Of a stretch of 12,848 nucleotides of DNA, positions 6,973 through 12,848 are shown piece after piece. Within the stretch, counting starts at the first letter, position 1, and each line of letters opens with the position of its first letter. A model generated the notes under the pieces. That model did no database searches, was not told the origin of the DNA, and saw only the letters and a program-made list of their open reading frames with translations. Source of the DNA: an uncultured Clostridium sp. (GTDB taxonomy: Bacteria; Bacillota; Clostridia; Lachnospirales; Lachnospiraceae). Made by a program: the position numbers and the translations under genes. The stretch covers positions 1-12,848 of the forward strand of contig CAUCIO010000055.1 of assembly GCA_958442925.1 (NCBI GenBank), written 5' to 3'.

Positions 6973-6978
6973 AGTATA
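6973..6978 (-). promoter_or_regulatory. Extended -10 promoter for the wall-binding gene
   Basis: On the minus strand TGCTATACT gives a TATACT -10 with a TG extension. The -35 region (TAAATG, 17 bases upstream) is poor, as tolerated by extended -10 promoters. The leader would be about 70 bases. No ECF-type AAC/CGTC pair is visible here, so direct control by the adjacent sigma factor is not supported. Confidence 0.45.
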
Positions 6979-6999
6979 GCAAAAAATTCTTACATCATT

Positions 7000-7005
7000 T
7001 ATACT
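7000..7005 (+). promoter_or_regulatory. Possible -10 element for the 71-residue membrane protein
   Basis: TATACT lies 25 bases before the ATG at 7031. The hexamer 17 bases upstream (TAGCAA) matches the -35 consensus at only three positions, so the promoter is weak or needs an activator. It shares the 132-base intergenic region with the opposing promoter at 6973-6978. Confidence 0.35.
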
Positions 7006-7030
7006 AAATTCTAAAGGAAGGTGGTTTATC

Positions 7031-7246
7031 ATGAATATAAGGCGCATACTTGCCCTGATCGGCGTTGTTCTTATTCTGCTTCTCTACGGTTCTTCCCTGA
7101 TTCTCGGAATCATCGGAAGTCCAAAGGCCCTGGATCTTCTTCTGGCCGCTCTGTTCTGTACTATGGTTATTCCGGTTATGATTTACGGCTGCAGCATTCT
7201 CCTGAAACATTCCGAGCGTTCCGGAAAGGACAGTAATTTAAAATAA
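7031..7246 (+). CDS. Small two-helix membrane protein, unknown function
   Basis: I do not assign a function. The 71-residue product has a short basic N-terminus (MNIRR), a hydrophobic helix at about 6-28 (ILALIGVVLILLLYGSSLIL), a short turn around GSPKAL, a second helix at about 35-60, and a hydrophilic basic tail (KHSERSGKDSNLK). This predicts two membrane passes with both ends inside. A strong Shine-Dalgarno (AAGGAAGGTGG) stands at proper distance before the ATG, and a strong terminator follows the TAA within about 20 bases, so it looks like a genuine single-gene unit. A second frame overlapping it by ten bases lacks such signals. It is divergent from the wall-binding gene, which gives no firm hint of role. 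Confidence 0.78.
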   Translation: MNIRRILALIGVVLILLLYGSSLILGIIGSPKALDLLLAALFCTMVIPVMIYGCSILLKHSERSGKDSNLK

Positions 7247-7260
7247 CAGGCTGCAGGTGC

Positions 7261-7309
7261 AAAAAAGCCGCCCTGGCAGGAGATTTTTTTCTCTGCCTGG
7301 CGGCTTTTT
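7261..7309. terminator. Bidirectional intrinsic terminator between the small membrane gene and purA
   Basis: An A-tract (7261-7266), a GCCGCC stem arm, an inner GGCAG...CTGCC stem, a T-rich loop and GGCGGC then TTTTT (7305-7309) form a hairpin readable from both strands. It sits between two convergent genes, 38 bases beyond the purA stop. Confidence 0.9.
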
Positions 7310-7347
7310 ATATAGCGGCTTTTATCCTGAATATTCAGCTTAAAAAT

Positions 7348-8625
7348 CTACTTTCTCACAATAATCTCGTCTCTTCCCGGTCCATTGGATACCATGGTAA
7401 TCGGAACCTGGATTTCCTTCTCAATTGCCTCGATGTAAGCGCGGCAGTTCTCCGGCAGATCCTCATACTTCTTGATTCCGCGGATATCGCTCTTCCATCC
7501 TGGCAGAGTCTTGTATACAGGCTTCGCCTTCTCTAACTGACGGGTAGTCGGGAAGTCTGCTGTTACCTTTCCGTCAATCTCATATCCGACACAGATCTTC
7601 AGCTCATCCAGATATCCCAGTACGTCCACAACAGTCAGCACAGCCTCTGTAGTTCCCTGGATACGGCAGCCATAGCGTGTCGCCACTGCGTCGAACCAGC
7701 CTACTCTTCTCGGACGTCCTGTAGTAGCTCCAAACTCTCCCTTATCTCCGCCGCGGCGTCTTAACTCGTCTGCTTCCTCTCCAAACAGCTCGCTGACAAA
7801 TGCCCCTGCTCCTACTGCGCTGGAGTATGCCTTTACAACAGTTGTAATATTCTTAATCTCATATGGAGGAATTCCTGCTCCAATAGCGCCGTATGCAGCC
7901 AATGTGGAGGAGGATGTTACCATTGGGTAAATTCCATGATCCGGATCCTTTAAGGAGCCCAGCTGTCCCTCTAACAGAATATTCCTGCCTTCCTTAATCG
8001 CCTCATGCAGAAATGCGGAAACGTCGCATACATAAGGCTCTACCATCTTTCTGTACTCCTTCATCTCCTCAAAGAGCTCGTCAGGATTTAACAGAGGCTT
8101 ATGGTATAAATGCTCTAACAGCACGTTCTTTGTCTCGCATACGCGCTTAATCTTGTCGTACAGATACTCCTCGTCAAACAATTCGCTGACCTGGAAGCCA
8201 ATCTTAGCGTACTTGTCAGAGTAAAACGGAGCGATTCCGGACTTTGTAGAACCAAAAGATTTTCCGCCCAGTCTCTCCTCCTCGTACTCATCAAACAGCA
8301 CGTGATAAGGCATCAGAATCTGCGCACGGTCGGAAACCAGGATCTTCGGCTGCGGAACGCCTTTTTTCTTAATATCTTCAATCTCATTAAATAAAAACGG
8401 AATGTTTAATGCAACTCCGTTGCCGATAATGCTTGTTGTGTGATCGTAGAATACGCCGGATGGAAGCAGATGAAGCGCAAATCTTCCATAGTTATTGATA
8501 ATAGTATGGCCTGCATTGCTTCCTCCCTGAAAACGGATGATAATGTCAGATTCCTTGGCAAGCATATCCGTAATCTTGCCTTTTCCCTCATCTCCCCAGT
8601 TTGCTCCAACGATTGCTCTTACCAT
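7348..8625 (-). CDS. purA: Adenylosuccinate synthetase
   Basis: Joins IMP and aspartate using GTP to make adenylosuccinate, the first committed step to AMP. The 425-residue product has the usual length. WGDEGKGK at 10-17 is the P-loop with catalytic Asp12; NAGHT at 38-42 carries catalytic His40; GATTGRPRR at 299-307 and DVLGYLDELKIC at 334-345 are the IMP and guanine regions; GPGRDE closes the enzyme. Several motifs diverge from textbook PurA: ANWGDEG for TQWGDEG, STKSGIAPFYSDK (126-138) for TTGRGIGPAYEDK, and GQLGSLKDPDHGIYP (220-234) for GAQGTLLDIDHGTYP. It still looks intact. The frame is open 78 bases upstream, but GAGAGGAG before the ATG at 8625 and the motif placement fix the start. It follows purB and lysR on the same strand with its own promoter. 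Confidence 0.96.
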   Translation of the reverse strand: MVRAIVGANWGDEGKGKITDMLAKESDIIIRFQGGSNAGHTIINNYGRFALHLLPSGVFYDHTTSIIGNGVALNIPFLFNEIEDIKKKGVPQPKILVSDRAQILMPYHVLFDEYEEERLGGKSFGSTKSGIAPFYSDKYAKIGFQVSELFDEEYLYDKIKRVCETKNVLLEHLYHKPLLNPDELFEEMKEYRKMVEPYVCDVSAFLHEAIKEGRNILLEGQLGSLKDPDHGIYPMVTSSSTLAAYGAIGAGIPPYEIKNITTVVKAYSSAVGAGAFVSELFGEEADELRRRGGDKGEFGATTGRPRRVGWFDAVATRYGCRIQGTTEAVLTVVDVLGYLDELKICVGYEIDGKVTADFPTTRQLEKAKPVYKTLPGWKSDIRGIKKYEDLPENCRAYIEAIEKEIQVPITMVSNGPGRDEIIVRK

Positions 8626-8712
8626 GTACTTACTCCTCTCCGGATGCCGTCCTTTCTGTCTGAAACGGCTCTTTTCCATCCCCGTCTGGGGCGTCCTGTT
8701 CATTACTTACAT

Positions 8713-8741
8713 ATTATATATGACTTCTTCACATAAGTAAA
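8713..8741 (-). promoter_or_regulatory. Promoter of purA
   Basis: On the minus strand, TTTACT (8741-8736) and TATAAT (8718-8713) are 17 bases apart. Transcription would start near 8706 and leave a leader of about 80 bases that holds only short hairpins (for example CCCC-AGA-CGGGG) and no riboswitch that I recognise. No clear intrinsic terminator lies between the lysR stop at 8819 and this promoter, so read-through from lysR is also possible. Confidence 0.6.
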
Positions 8742-8818
8742 ATCAATATTAATTATGAACTGTATAATCTTTCCTTATATCTATTCCCGAAAGCCCCTCC
8801 ATTCCAGGAATCCTTCCC

Positions 8819-9742
8819 TCACATTCCTGCAGCGCCTGTTTCAGGCTCCTTACCTGCGGGAACCAGCGTCTCCAGAAGCTTCTTTGCAGCGGGAGAGAGG
8901 GGATTTTTCGATGAAGTGATCAGGCAGAAATTCCGTTTTTCCATGAAATGCCTGAATTTCAGTTCAAACACATCTCCCCGCTCCAGAGCCTCCCTGGCAA
9001 ACTCTGACATCAGACAGCCGATTCCAAGATTTCTCTTCACAAACTGCACAATCATATCGCTGGTAGCCAGCTCAAATTCCGGCTCCAGGGACACGCCTTC
9101 CCGCTCCAGATACTGATCCATGAATCGTCTGGTACTGGTCTTTTTCTCCAGGAAAATGCAGGGGTAATCCCGAAGCTCTCCATAGTCCAGCTCCCTGCCC
9201 TCCAACCGCTCTCTAAACCTGCTTCCGGCGATAAAAATATTTTCTATCTGCCTGACAGGAATCGCCTGCATCTCTTCCCTTCCCTCAAAAGGAGTGCTGA
9301 CAATCCCAAAATCAATGCTTCCGTTTTCCAGGGCGTCTATAGTCTCCGGCGTGGGGCCGTTAGAAACCATCACCTTAATCTTAGGATACTGCTCATGAAA
9401 TTTTTCCAGATAAGGAAGCAGATAAAACTGCAGCGTCATGTCGCTGGCTCCAATCCTGATTATACCGGTATCCAGGCATTTCAGCTGCTTTAACATCTCT
9501 TCCCCGTCACGGATACTGTCAATTCCCCGCTTTACATAGCCGTAGAGCAGTTCCCCCTCTCTGGTTAAGCGCACTCCTTTTGGCGTCCGCAGAAAAAGCT
9601 TCGTCCCCAGTTCCCCTTCCAGATGCTTTACCGCCTGGCTGACTGCAGGCTGGGAAATACACAGAGTTTCCGCTGCCATGGTAATGCTTCCTGTTACCGC
9701 CGCCTGGTAAAATACCTTATAATACTCCAGACTGATGTTCAA
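8819..9742 (-). CDS. LysR-family transcriptional regulator
   Basis: DNA-binding regulator of 307 residues, typical LysR length. The N-terminal winged helix (about 2-60) reads SLEYYKVFYQAAVTGSITMA, then CISQPAVSQAVKHLEGELG as recognition region and FLRTPKGVRLTREGELLYGY as wing. The rest is a periplasmic-binding-like effector domain beginning near IRIGASDMTLQFYLLPYLEKF; the effector is unknown. I chose the TTG at 9742 because GGAGGGAGGAGAGAGG lies just before it and the helix-turn-helix then starts as in relatives. An in-frame ATG at 9823, also with a ribosome site (AGAGAAGG), would add 27 residues. It sits between purB and purA, all on one strand, so it may regulate one of them or simply be a passenger; LysR proteins often control adjacent genes, usually divergent ones. 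Confidence 0.9.
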   Translation of the reverse strand: MNISLEYYKVFYQAAVTGSITMAAETLCISQPAVSQAVKHLEGELGTKLFLRTPKGVRLTREGELLYGYVKRGIDSIRDGEEMLKQLKCLDTGIIRIGASDMTLQFYLLPYLEKFHEQYPKIKVMVSNGPTPETIDALENGSIDFGIVSTPFEGREEMQAIPVRQIENIFIAGSRFRERLEGRELDYGELRDYPCIFLEKKTSTRRFMDQYLEREGVSLEPEFELATSDMIVQFVKRNLGIGCLMSEFAREALERGDVFELKFRHFMEKRNFCLITSSKNPLSPAAKKLLETLVPAGKEPETGAAGM

Positions 9743-9769
9743 CCTCTCTCCTCCCTCCCAGCATATGTT

Positions 9770-9805
9770 GAAACTCTCATCAAGTAGGAAAGAGAAGATA
9801 GTTTC
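9770..9805 (-). repeat. Inverted repeat between the two possible lysR starts
   Basis: GAAACT and AGTTTC arms (9770-9775 and 9800-9805) flank 24 bases, with an inner CTC/GAG pairing. It could be an operator or an RNA hairpin upstream of the TTG start; it may also be chance, given the short arms. Confidence 0.3.
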
Positions 9806-9894
9806 CCGTTTAAGCAAAAACATACCTTCTCTTTCTTTTCCATTTATATGCTGCCGTCTCCGGCACTCTCCCAAAAGTACGAAGCCCCGAAAGC

Positions 9895-11325
9895 TTAGAC
9901 GTTAATCTCCGCCTTTACGCCCAGGATTTCTTTATTTTCCTCCAGAACAGGGCGAATTACTTCGCTCAGGAATTCCTCCACCTGCTCTTTGGCTCTGCCT
10001 GTGTATCGGGATGGATCCATAGTCTTTTTAAGCTCATCTAAAGTCAGGTTAAAGGCCGGATCTGCGGCAATCAGCTCTAACAGGTTATTGTCCAGACCCT
10101 TTTCTTTCACATTCCTTCCTGCTTCCATAGACAGAGTGCGGATTTTTTCATGAAGTTCCTGTCTGTCTCCGCCTGCCTTAACTGCATCCATCATAATGTT
10201 CTCTGTAGCCATGAAAGGAAGCTCAGACATAAGGCGTTTCTCAATTACCTTTGGATATACTACAAGGCCGTCTACCACGTTCAGATAGAGATCCAGAATT
10301 CCGTCAATGGCCAGGAATCCCTCCGGAATGCTGAGACGCTTGTTGGCAGAATCGTCCAGAGTTCTCTCGAACCACTGAGTAGACGCTACCATCATTGGAT
10401 TCATTATGTCTGCCATTACGTAGTTAGCCAGAGAGGCCATTCTTTCGCTTCTCATAGGATTTCTCTTATAAGCCATTGCTGAAGAACCAATCTGATTCTT
10501 CTCAAACGGCTCCTCCACCTCTTTTAAGTGCTGGAGAAGACGGATATCGTTGGAGAACTTGTGAGCGCTCTGGGCAATGCCTGCCAGTACGCTTAACACG
10601 CGGCTGTCTACTTTTCTGGAATAAGTCTGTCCTGATACAGGATAACAGCCCTCGAATCCCATCTTCTGGGCAATTTTTCTGTCTAACTCCCGGCACTTTT
10701 CGTGATCTCCGTCAAAGAGTTCCAGAAAGCTGGCCTGGGTTCCTGTGGTTCCCTTGGAGCCTAACAGGCGAAGAGAATCAAGCAGATAATCCAGATCGTC
10801 TAAGTCCAGCTTCAGTTCCATCAGCCAGAGTGTCGCACGCTTTCCCACAGTTGTCGGCTGAGCCGGCTGGAAATGGGTAAAGGCCAGTGTCGGCTGGGCC
10901 TTATAGCGGTCTGCAAACTTTGCCAGCTCGTCCATTACGTTAACCAGCTTCTTTCTCACCAGTTTCAAGGCATCCGCCATAATAATAATATCTGTGTTGT
11001 CTCCAACATAGCAGGAAGTAGCTCCCAGATGGATAATTCCCTTGGCTTTCGGACACTTAACGCCATATGCGTATACATGGGACATAACGTCGTGGCGAAC
11101 CAGTTTTTCCCTCTCCTTTGCCACGTCGAAATTAATATCGTCCAGATGTTCCTTCAGCTCATCGATCTGTTCTCTCGTCACAGGAAGTCCCAGCTCATTC
11201 TCCGCCTCTGCCAGGGCCACCCAGAGACGTCTCCAGGTGCAAAACTTTTTCTCCGGAGAGAAAATATACTGCATTTCTCTGCTTGCATAGCGCTCAGAAA
11301 GAGGGCTCACATATCTGTCGTGCAT
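9895..11325 (-). CDS. purB: Adenylosuccinate lyase, long (human ADSL-like) form
   Basis: Cleaves adenylosuccinate to AMP and fumarate and SAICAR to AICAR, thus acting twice in purine synthesis; works as a tetramer in the fumarase/aspartase superfamily. The 476-residue product is longer than the roughly 430 residues of B. subtilis PurB. Visible are HLGATSCYVGDN at 99-110, THFQPAQPTT at 150-159 with the likely catalytic His151, and the superfamily signature GSSAMAYKRNP at 280-290 with catalytic Ser281/282; Ala285 stands where most have Pro. The C-terminal half (QWFERTLDDSANKR, GLVVYPKVIEKR, ELPFMATENI, DPSRYTGRA) recalls human ADSL more than Bacillus PurB. The ATG at 11325 follows CGAGGTAAAATCT. 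It is first of purB-lysR-purA, with a good promoter. The stop at 9895 is followed by no clear terminator. Confidence 0.96.
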   Translation of the reverse strand: MHDRYVSPLSERYASREMQYIFSPEKKFCTWRRLWVALAEAENELGLPVTREQIDELKEHLDDINFDVAKEREKLVRHDVMSHVYAYGVKCPKAKGIIHLGATSCYVGDNTDIIIMADALKLVRKKLVNVMDELAKFADRYKAQPTLAFTHFQPAQPTTVGKRATLWLMELKLDLDDLDYLLDSLRLLGSKGTTGTQASFLELFDGDHEKCRELDRKIAQKMGFEGCYPVSGQTYSRKVDSRVLSVLAGIAQSAHKFSNDIRLLQHLKEVEEPFEKNQIGSSAMAYKRNPMRSERMASLANYVMADIMNPMMVASTQWFERTLDDSANKRLSIPEGFLAIDGILDLYLNVVDGLVVYPKVIEKRLMSELPFMATENIMMDAVKAGGDRQELHEKIRTLSMEAGRNVKEKGLDNNLLELIAADPAFNLTLDELKKTMDPSRYTGRAKEQVEEFLSEVIRPVLEENKEILGVKAEINV

Positions 11326-11371
11326 AGATTTTACCTCGCCTTTTTATTTTTTCGTATTGGTTCCTGTTCCT

Positions 11372-11415
11372 GGCAGCCCGCTCCTATCTATAAGCTATAT
11401 ATATAAAACGCTGCC
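11372..11415 (-). repeat. Inverted repeat in the purB leader
   Basis: GGCAGC and GCTGCC (11372-11377 and 11410-11415) bracket an AT-rich interior containing TATAAGCTATA. In the purB transcript this would form a stem just after the predicted 5' end. It does not match the purine riboswitch core that I know, and lacks a following T-tract, so it is not an obvious terminator. Confidence 0.4.
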
Positions 11416-11427
11416 GATTCAGTAGAA

Positions 11428-11456
11428 ATTATAATGCAATTTGTTTTTAAAAGCAA
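11428..11456 (-). promoter_or_regulatory. Promoter of purB
   Basis: On the minus strand, TTGCTT (11456-11451) and a perfect TATAAT (11433-11428) are 17 bases apart. The transcript would start near 11421, giving a leader of about 95 bases that includes the inverted repeat at 11372-11415. Confidence 0.75.
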
Positions 11457-11487
11457 CCGGAATCCGTTCCATGTTTTATTAGAATAA

Positions 11488-11820
11488 TTAATAAGAACTT
11501 TCTCTGTAAAGCGTTATCTCGCCGTCCTTCAGCCTGAATATCGCTCCAAACTGCTCGCCTGTGTCCCCTGGCATCTCAAGCGGCTGCTTTTCTGCATTCT
11601 GCACTTCTGTGCTCCATATGCTTTCTATCTCGATAAGCCGTCCGCCCTGCTTTATCAAAACCAGCAGATATCCTGCGGCTAGTACGGTGCAGAAAAGGAA
11701 GACAAAACGCCTGATTCTGACTGCCTGTCTGTGTCTGCGCCTCATATACCGGATTCGGGCGCGGCGCAGCTCTGCTCCCTTCCGGCTTCCTCTGTATCTT
11801 CTGATTCTCCTGCTTGTCAT
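11488..11820 (-). CDS. Small arginine-rich single-pass membrane protein, unknown function
   Basis: No family recognised. The 110-residue product has an extreme N-terminus: 17 Arg among the first 38 residues (RRIRRYRGSRK, then RRARIRYMRRRHR), a membrane helix at about 39-57 (FVFLFCTVLAAGYLLVLIK), and a mostly polar C-terminal half of about 50 residues outside the membrane, ending ITLYRESSY. The positive-inside rule predicts the Arg segment in the cytoplasm, where it could touch nucleic acid, ribosomes or acidic lipids; that is speculation. I chose the ATG at 11820, with AGGTGAG close before it; an in-frame GTG lies nine bases upstream. A good promoter at 11872-11900 and the upstream terminator at 11940-11999 make it a separate unit, although no T-rich hairpin is evident after its stop. 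Confidence 0.78.
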   Translation of the reverse strand: MTSRRIRRYRGSRKGAELRRARIRYMRRRHRQAVRIRRFVFLFCTVLAAGYLLVLIKQGGRLIEIESIWSTEVQNAEKQPLEMPGDTGEQFGAIFRLKDGEITLYRESSY

Positions 11821-11871
11821 ATATCTCACCTGCTGGCCTCTCCAGGTGCACTGCGGACAATCACTGTCTTA

Positions 11872-11900
11872 ACTATAACGAATTTTGCAGAGAATGTAAA
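11872..11900 (-). promoter_or_regulatory. Promoter of the arginine-rich membrane protein gene
   Basis: On the minus strand, TTTACA (11900-11895) and TATAGT (11877-11872) are 17 bases apart, each matching consensus at five of six positions. The leader would be about 45 bases. Confidence 0.7.
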
Positions 11901-11939
11901 TAGAGAAATGAAATGGAATCCATGTCTTTTTTTAACCAC

Positions 11940-11999
11940 AAAAAGCATAAGGAAAAATTTTCTCATTCCACTGAAATTCACGAAAATTTCCCCTTATGC
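11940..11999 (-). terminator. Long-stem intrinsic terminator after the lipoprotein gene
   Basis: Arms at 11945-11962 and 11982-11999 pair over 18 positions with two mismatches (GCATAAGG then AAATTTTC), with a 19-base loop. On the minus strand the stem is followed by TTTTT (11944-11940). It lies about 65 bases beyond the lipoprotein stop and before the next promoter. Confidence 0.8.
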
Positions 12000-12020
12000 C
12001 TAAACGAAAGACTGAAAATG

Positions 12021-12047
12021 TGCTTCTTCGCTTATAGCCCAGAAGCA
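12021..12047. repeat. Short inverted repeat downstream of the lipoprotein gene
   Basis: TGCTTCT and AGAAGCA arms with a 13-base spacer form a seven-pair hairpin between the lipoprotein stop and the long terminator. On the minus strand it is followed by CATTTTC, so it may be a weak upstream terminator or a 3'-end stabiliser. Confidence 0.4.
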
Positions 12048-12063
12048 AACCTTCCTGCTTATC

Positions 12064-12423
12064 CTATTGATTACTCTGATTCTTCTGTTCTGTATCCTGA
12101 GCGCCCTGCTCCATGCCTTCCTCAGCCCTGGTCACGCCCTCCTCGATCCAGTCGGCCGTGTTTTCCGCCCCGTCTCTCAGATCGTCTCCAATCCCTTCCA
12201 GTACCCCTGTACTCTCCTCAGGGTGTCCGTTTTCCTTCGTACCGTCCTTTTCTGTTCCAGACGCAGAACCTTCGGAAGGCCTGGACGCAGACGTCTCTGC
12301 TGCCGAAGGGACCCGCAGCGCGTCAGTGGTATTCTTTACGTCCTCTTTTGAGCCGCACGCCGTAAGAAATGCAAAGGCGAGGATCAGACACGCGGCTGTA
12401 AAAACCTGCTTGTATTTTTTCAT
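12064..12423 (-). CDS. Small lipoprotein, unknown function
   Basis: The 119-residue product has a type II signal peptide: MKKYKQ, a hydrophobic core, and the lipobox LTAC with Cys23 as the predicted lipidated residue. After it comes a low-complexity stretch rich in Ser, Thr, Glu and Lys (about 24-70), then an acidic amphipathic region at about 73-105 (GVLEGIGDDLRDGAENTADW followed by EEGVTRAEEGMEQ), and a Gln/Asn-rich end. It should be anchored to the outer face of the membrane, with the disordered stretch as a tether through the wall. I recognise no enzyme motif or named family. AAAGGAG precedes the ATG at 12423. It lies 103 bases after dapB on the same strand, without an obvious terminator between, so co-transcription with dapB is possible; a long hairpin terminator ends it. 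Confidence 0.82.
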   Translation of the reverse strand: MKKYKQVFTAACLILAFAFLTACGSKEDVKNTTDALRVPSAAETSASRPSEGSASGTEKDGTKENGHPEESTGVLEGIGDDLRDGAENTADWIEEGVTRAEEGMEQGAQDTEQKNQSNQ

Positions 12424-12526
12424 AATGACAACTCCTTTCTAAGCCTAGTATGGACGGCCCAAAATGGAATTATGCAGGCTTTTTCCAGCTGCCGCTTTAA
12501 AATTTTGTAATTAACTTTTATCTGTA

Positions 12527-12848
12527 TCAGCCAATGACGTCTGCCATGGAATACAGCCCAGCTGGCTTTCCTCCCAGGAATTTAGCTGCCTGAATCGCTC
12601 CCTTGGCAAAAATTGCTTTGGAATAAGCGGTGTGGGTAAACGTAATAACCTCGTCTGTGCCGGCAAAGATCACGTCGTGCTCTCCTACGATCGTGCCGCC
12701 GCGGACAGACTGAATTCCGATTTCCCTCGAATCTCTGGGCACTCTTTCACTGGACCGGTCATACTTATAATGGCAGGCGTTATCGAGAGACTCATTGACT
12801 GCGTCTGCCAGAGCCAGGGCCGTGCCGCTGGGCGCATCGATTTTTTTA
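12527..12848 (-). CDS. dapB: 4-hydroxy-tetrahydrodipicolinate reductase, C-terminal part (cut by window)
   Basis: Reduces hydroxy-tetrahydrodipicolinate with NAD(P)H in the lysine and diaminopimelate pathway, which supplies both protein and peptidoglycan. Only the last 107 codons are in the window. The visible part starts at KKIDAPSGTALALADAV, the family motif around the catalytic Lys, and continues with REIGIQSVRGGTIVGEH, AGTDEVITFTHTAYSKAIFA and the ending KFLGGKPAGLYSMADVIG, all typical of DapB. An internal GTG at 12742 is not the start, since homologous sequence runs on to the window edge. The N-terminal Rossmann domain lies outside. The stop is TGA at 12529-12527; no strong terminator follows before the lipoprotein gene. 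Confidence 0.95.
   Translation of the reverse strand, partial: KKIDAPSGTALALADAVNESLDNACHYKYDRSSERVPRDSREIGIQSVRGGTIVGEHDVIFAGTDEVITFTHTAYSKAIFAKGAIQAAKFLGGKPAGLYSMADVIG

Noticed and set aside
8626..8703. Upstream extension of PurA by 26 residues
   Set aside because: It is basic and unlike PurA; the ATG at 8625 has GAGAGGAG before it and starts at the canonical first strand.
11326..11421. Purine riboswitch ahead of purB
   Set aside because: I could not find the conserved junction and loop sequences of the purine riboswitch; only a simple stem is visible.
11913..12365. Plus-strand frame of 150 codons opposite the lipoprotein gene
   Set aside because: It runs through the terminator hairpin, is rich in Pro, Ser and Arg as antisense frames often are, and has no ribosome site.

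Overview
The window looks like a chromosomal core-gene stretch from a Gram-positive Clostridia genome, most likely Lachnospiraceae. Support: a rex-acpS-nnr operon, a SigV/RsiV-like sigma/anti-sigma pair, a secreted protein with glucan/choline-binding-type WYYF repeats, AGGAGG-type ribosome binding sites, TTGACA/TATAAT promoters and intrinsic terminators. The genus call is inference. I see no RNA gene, CRISPR array, insertion sequence, phage gene or attachment site, and no gene-free stretch longer than 300 bases.

Layout. (1) 1-1837, minus strand: rex (redox-sensing repressor), acpS (holo-ACP synthase) and nnr (NAD(P)HX repair, cut by the window start) form a tight operon read right to left. 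Its promoter near 1917-1944 has an inverted repeat over the -35 box. (2) 2042-4057, plus strand: a ribosome-associated ABC-F ATPase with its own promoter and a terminator whose stem includes the last codons. (3) 4075-5558, minus: an ECF sigma factor and an overlapping RsiV-like DUF3298 anti-sigma factor. (4) 5723-6898, minus: a secreted wall-binding repeat protein whose C-terminal domain looks like a zincin protease that has lost its HExxH residues. (5) 7031-7246, plus: a 71-residue two-helix membrane protein, closed by a bidirectional terminator. (6) 7348-11325, minus: purB, a LysR regulator, then purA. These enzymes carry out IMP to AMP (PurB also acts earlier in purine synthesis). (7) 11488-12423, minus: a small arginine-rich membrane protein and a small lipoprotein, each with transcription signals of its own. 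(8) 12527-12848, minus: the C-terminal part of dapB (lysine/diaminopimelate synthesis), cut by the window end.

How the genes fit together: most of the window is housekeeping (redox control, cofactor repair, ACP activation, AMP synthesis, wall precursor synthesis). The accessory element is the envelope-stress block at 4075-6898. By analogy with Bacillus subtilis SigV/RsiV it may sense lysozyme or a similar wall insult, and the neighbouring wall-binding protein with a seemingly dead protease fold is the best candidate for something undescribed. I see no large unknown multi-gene system.
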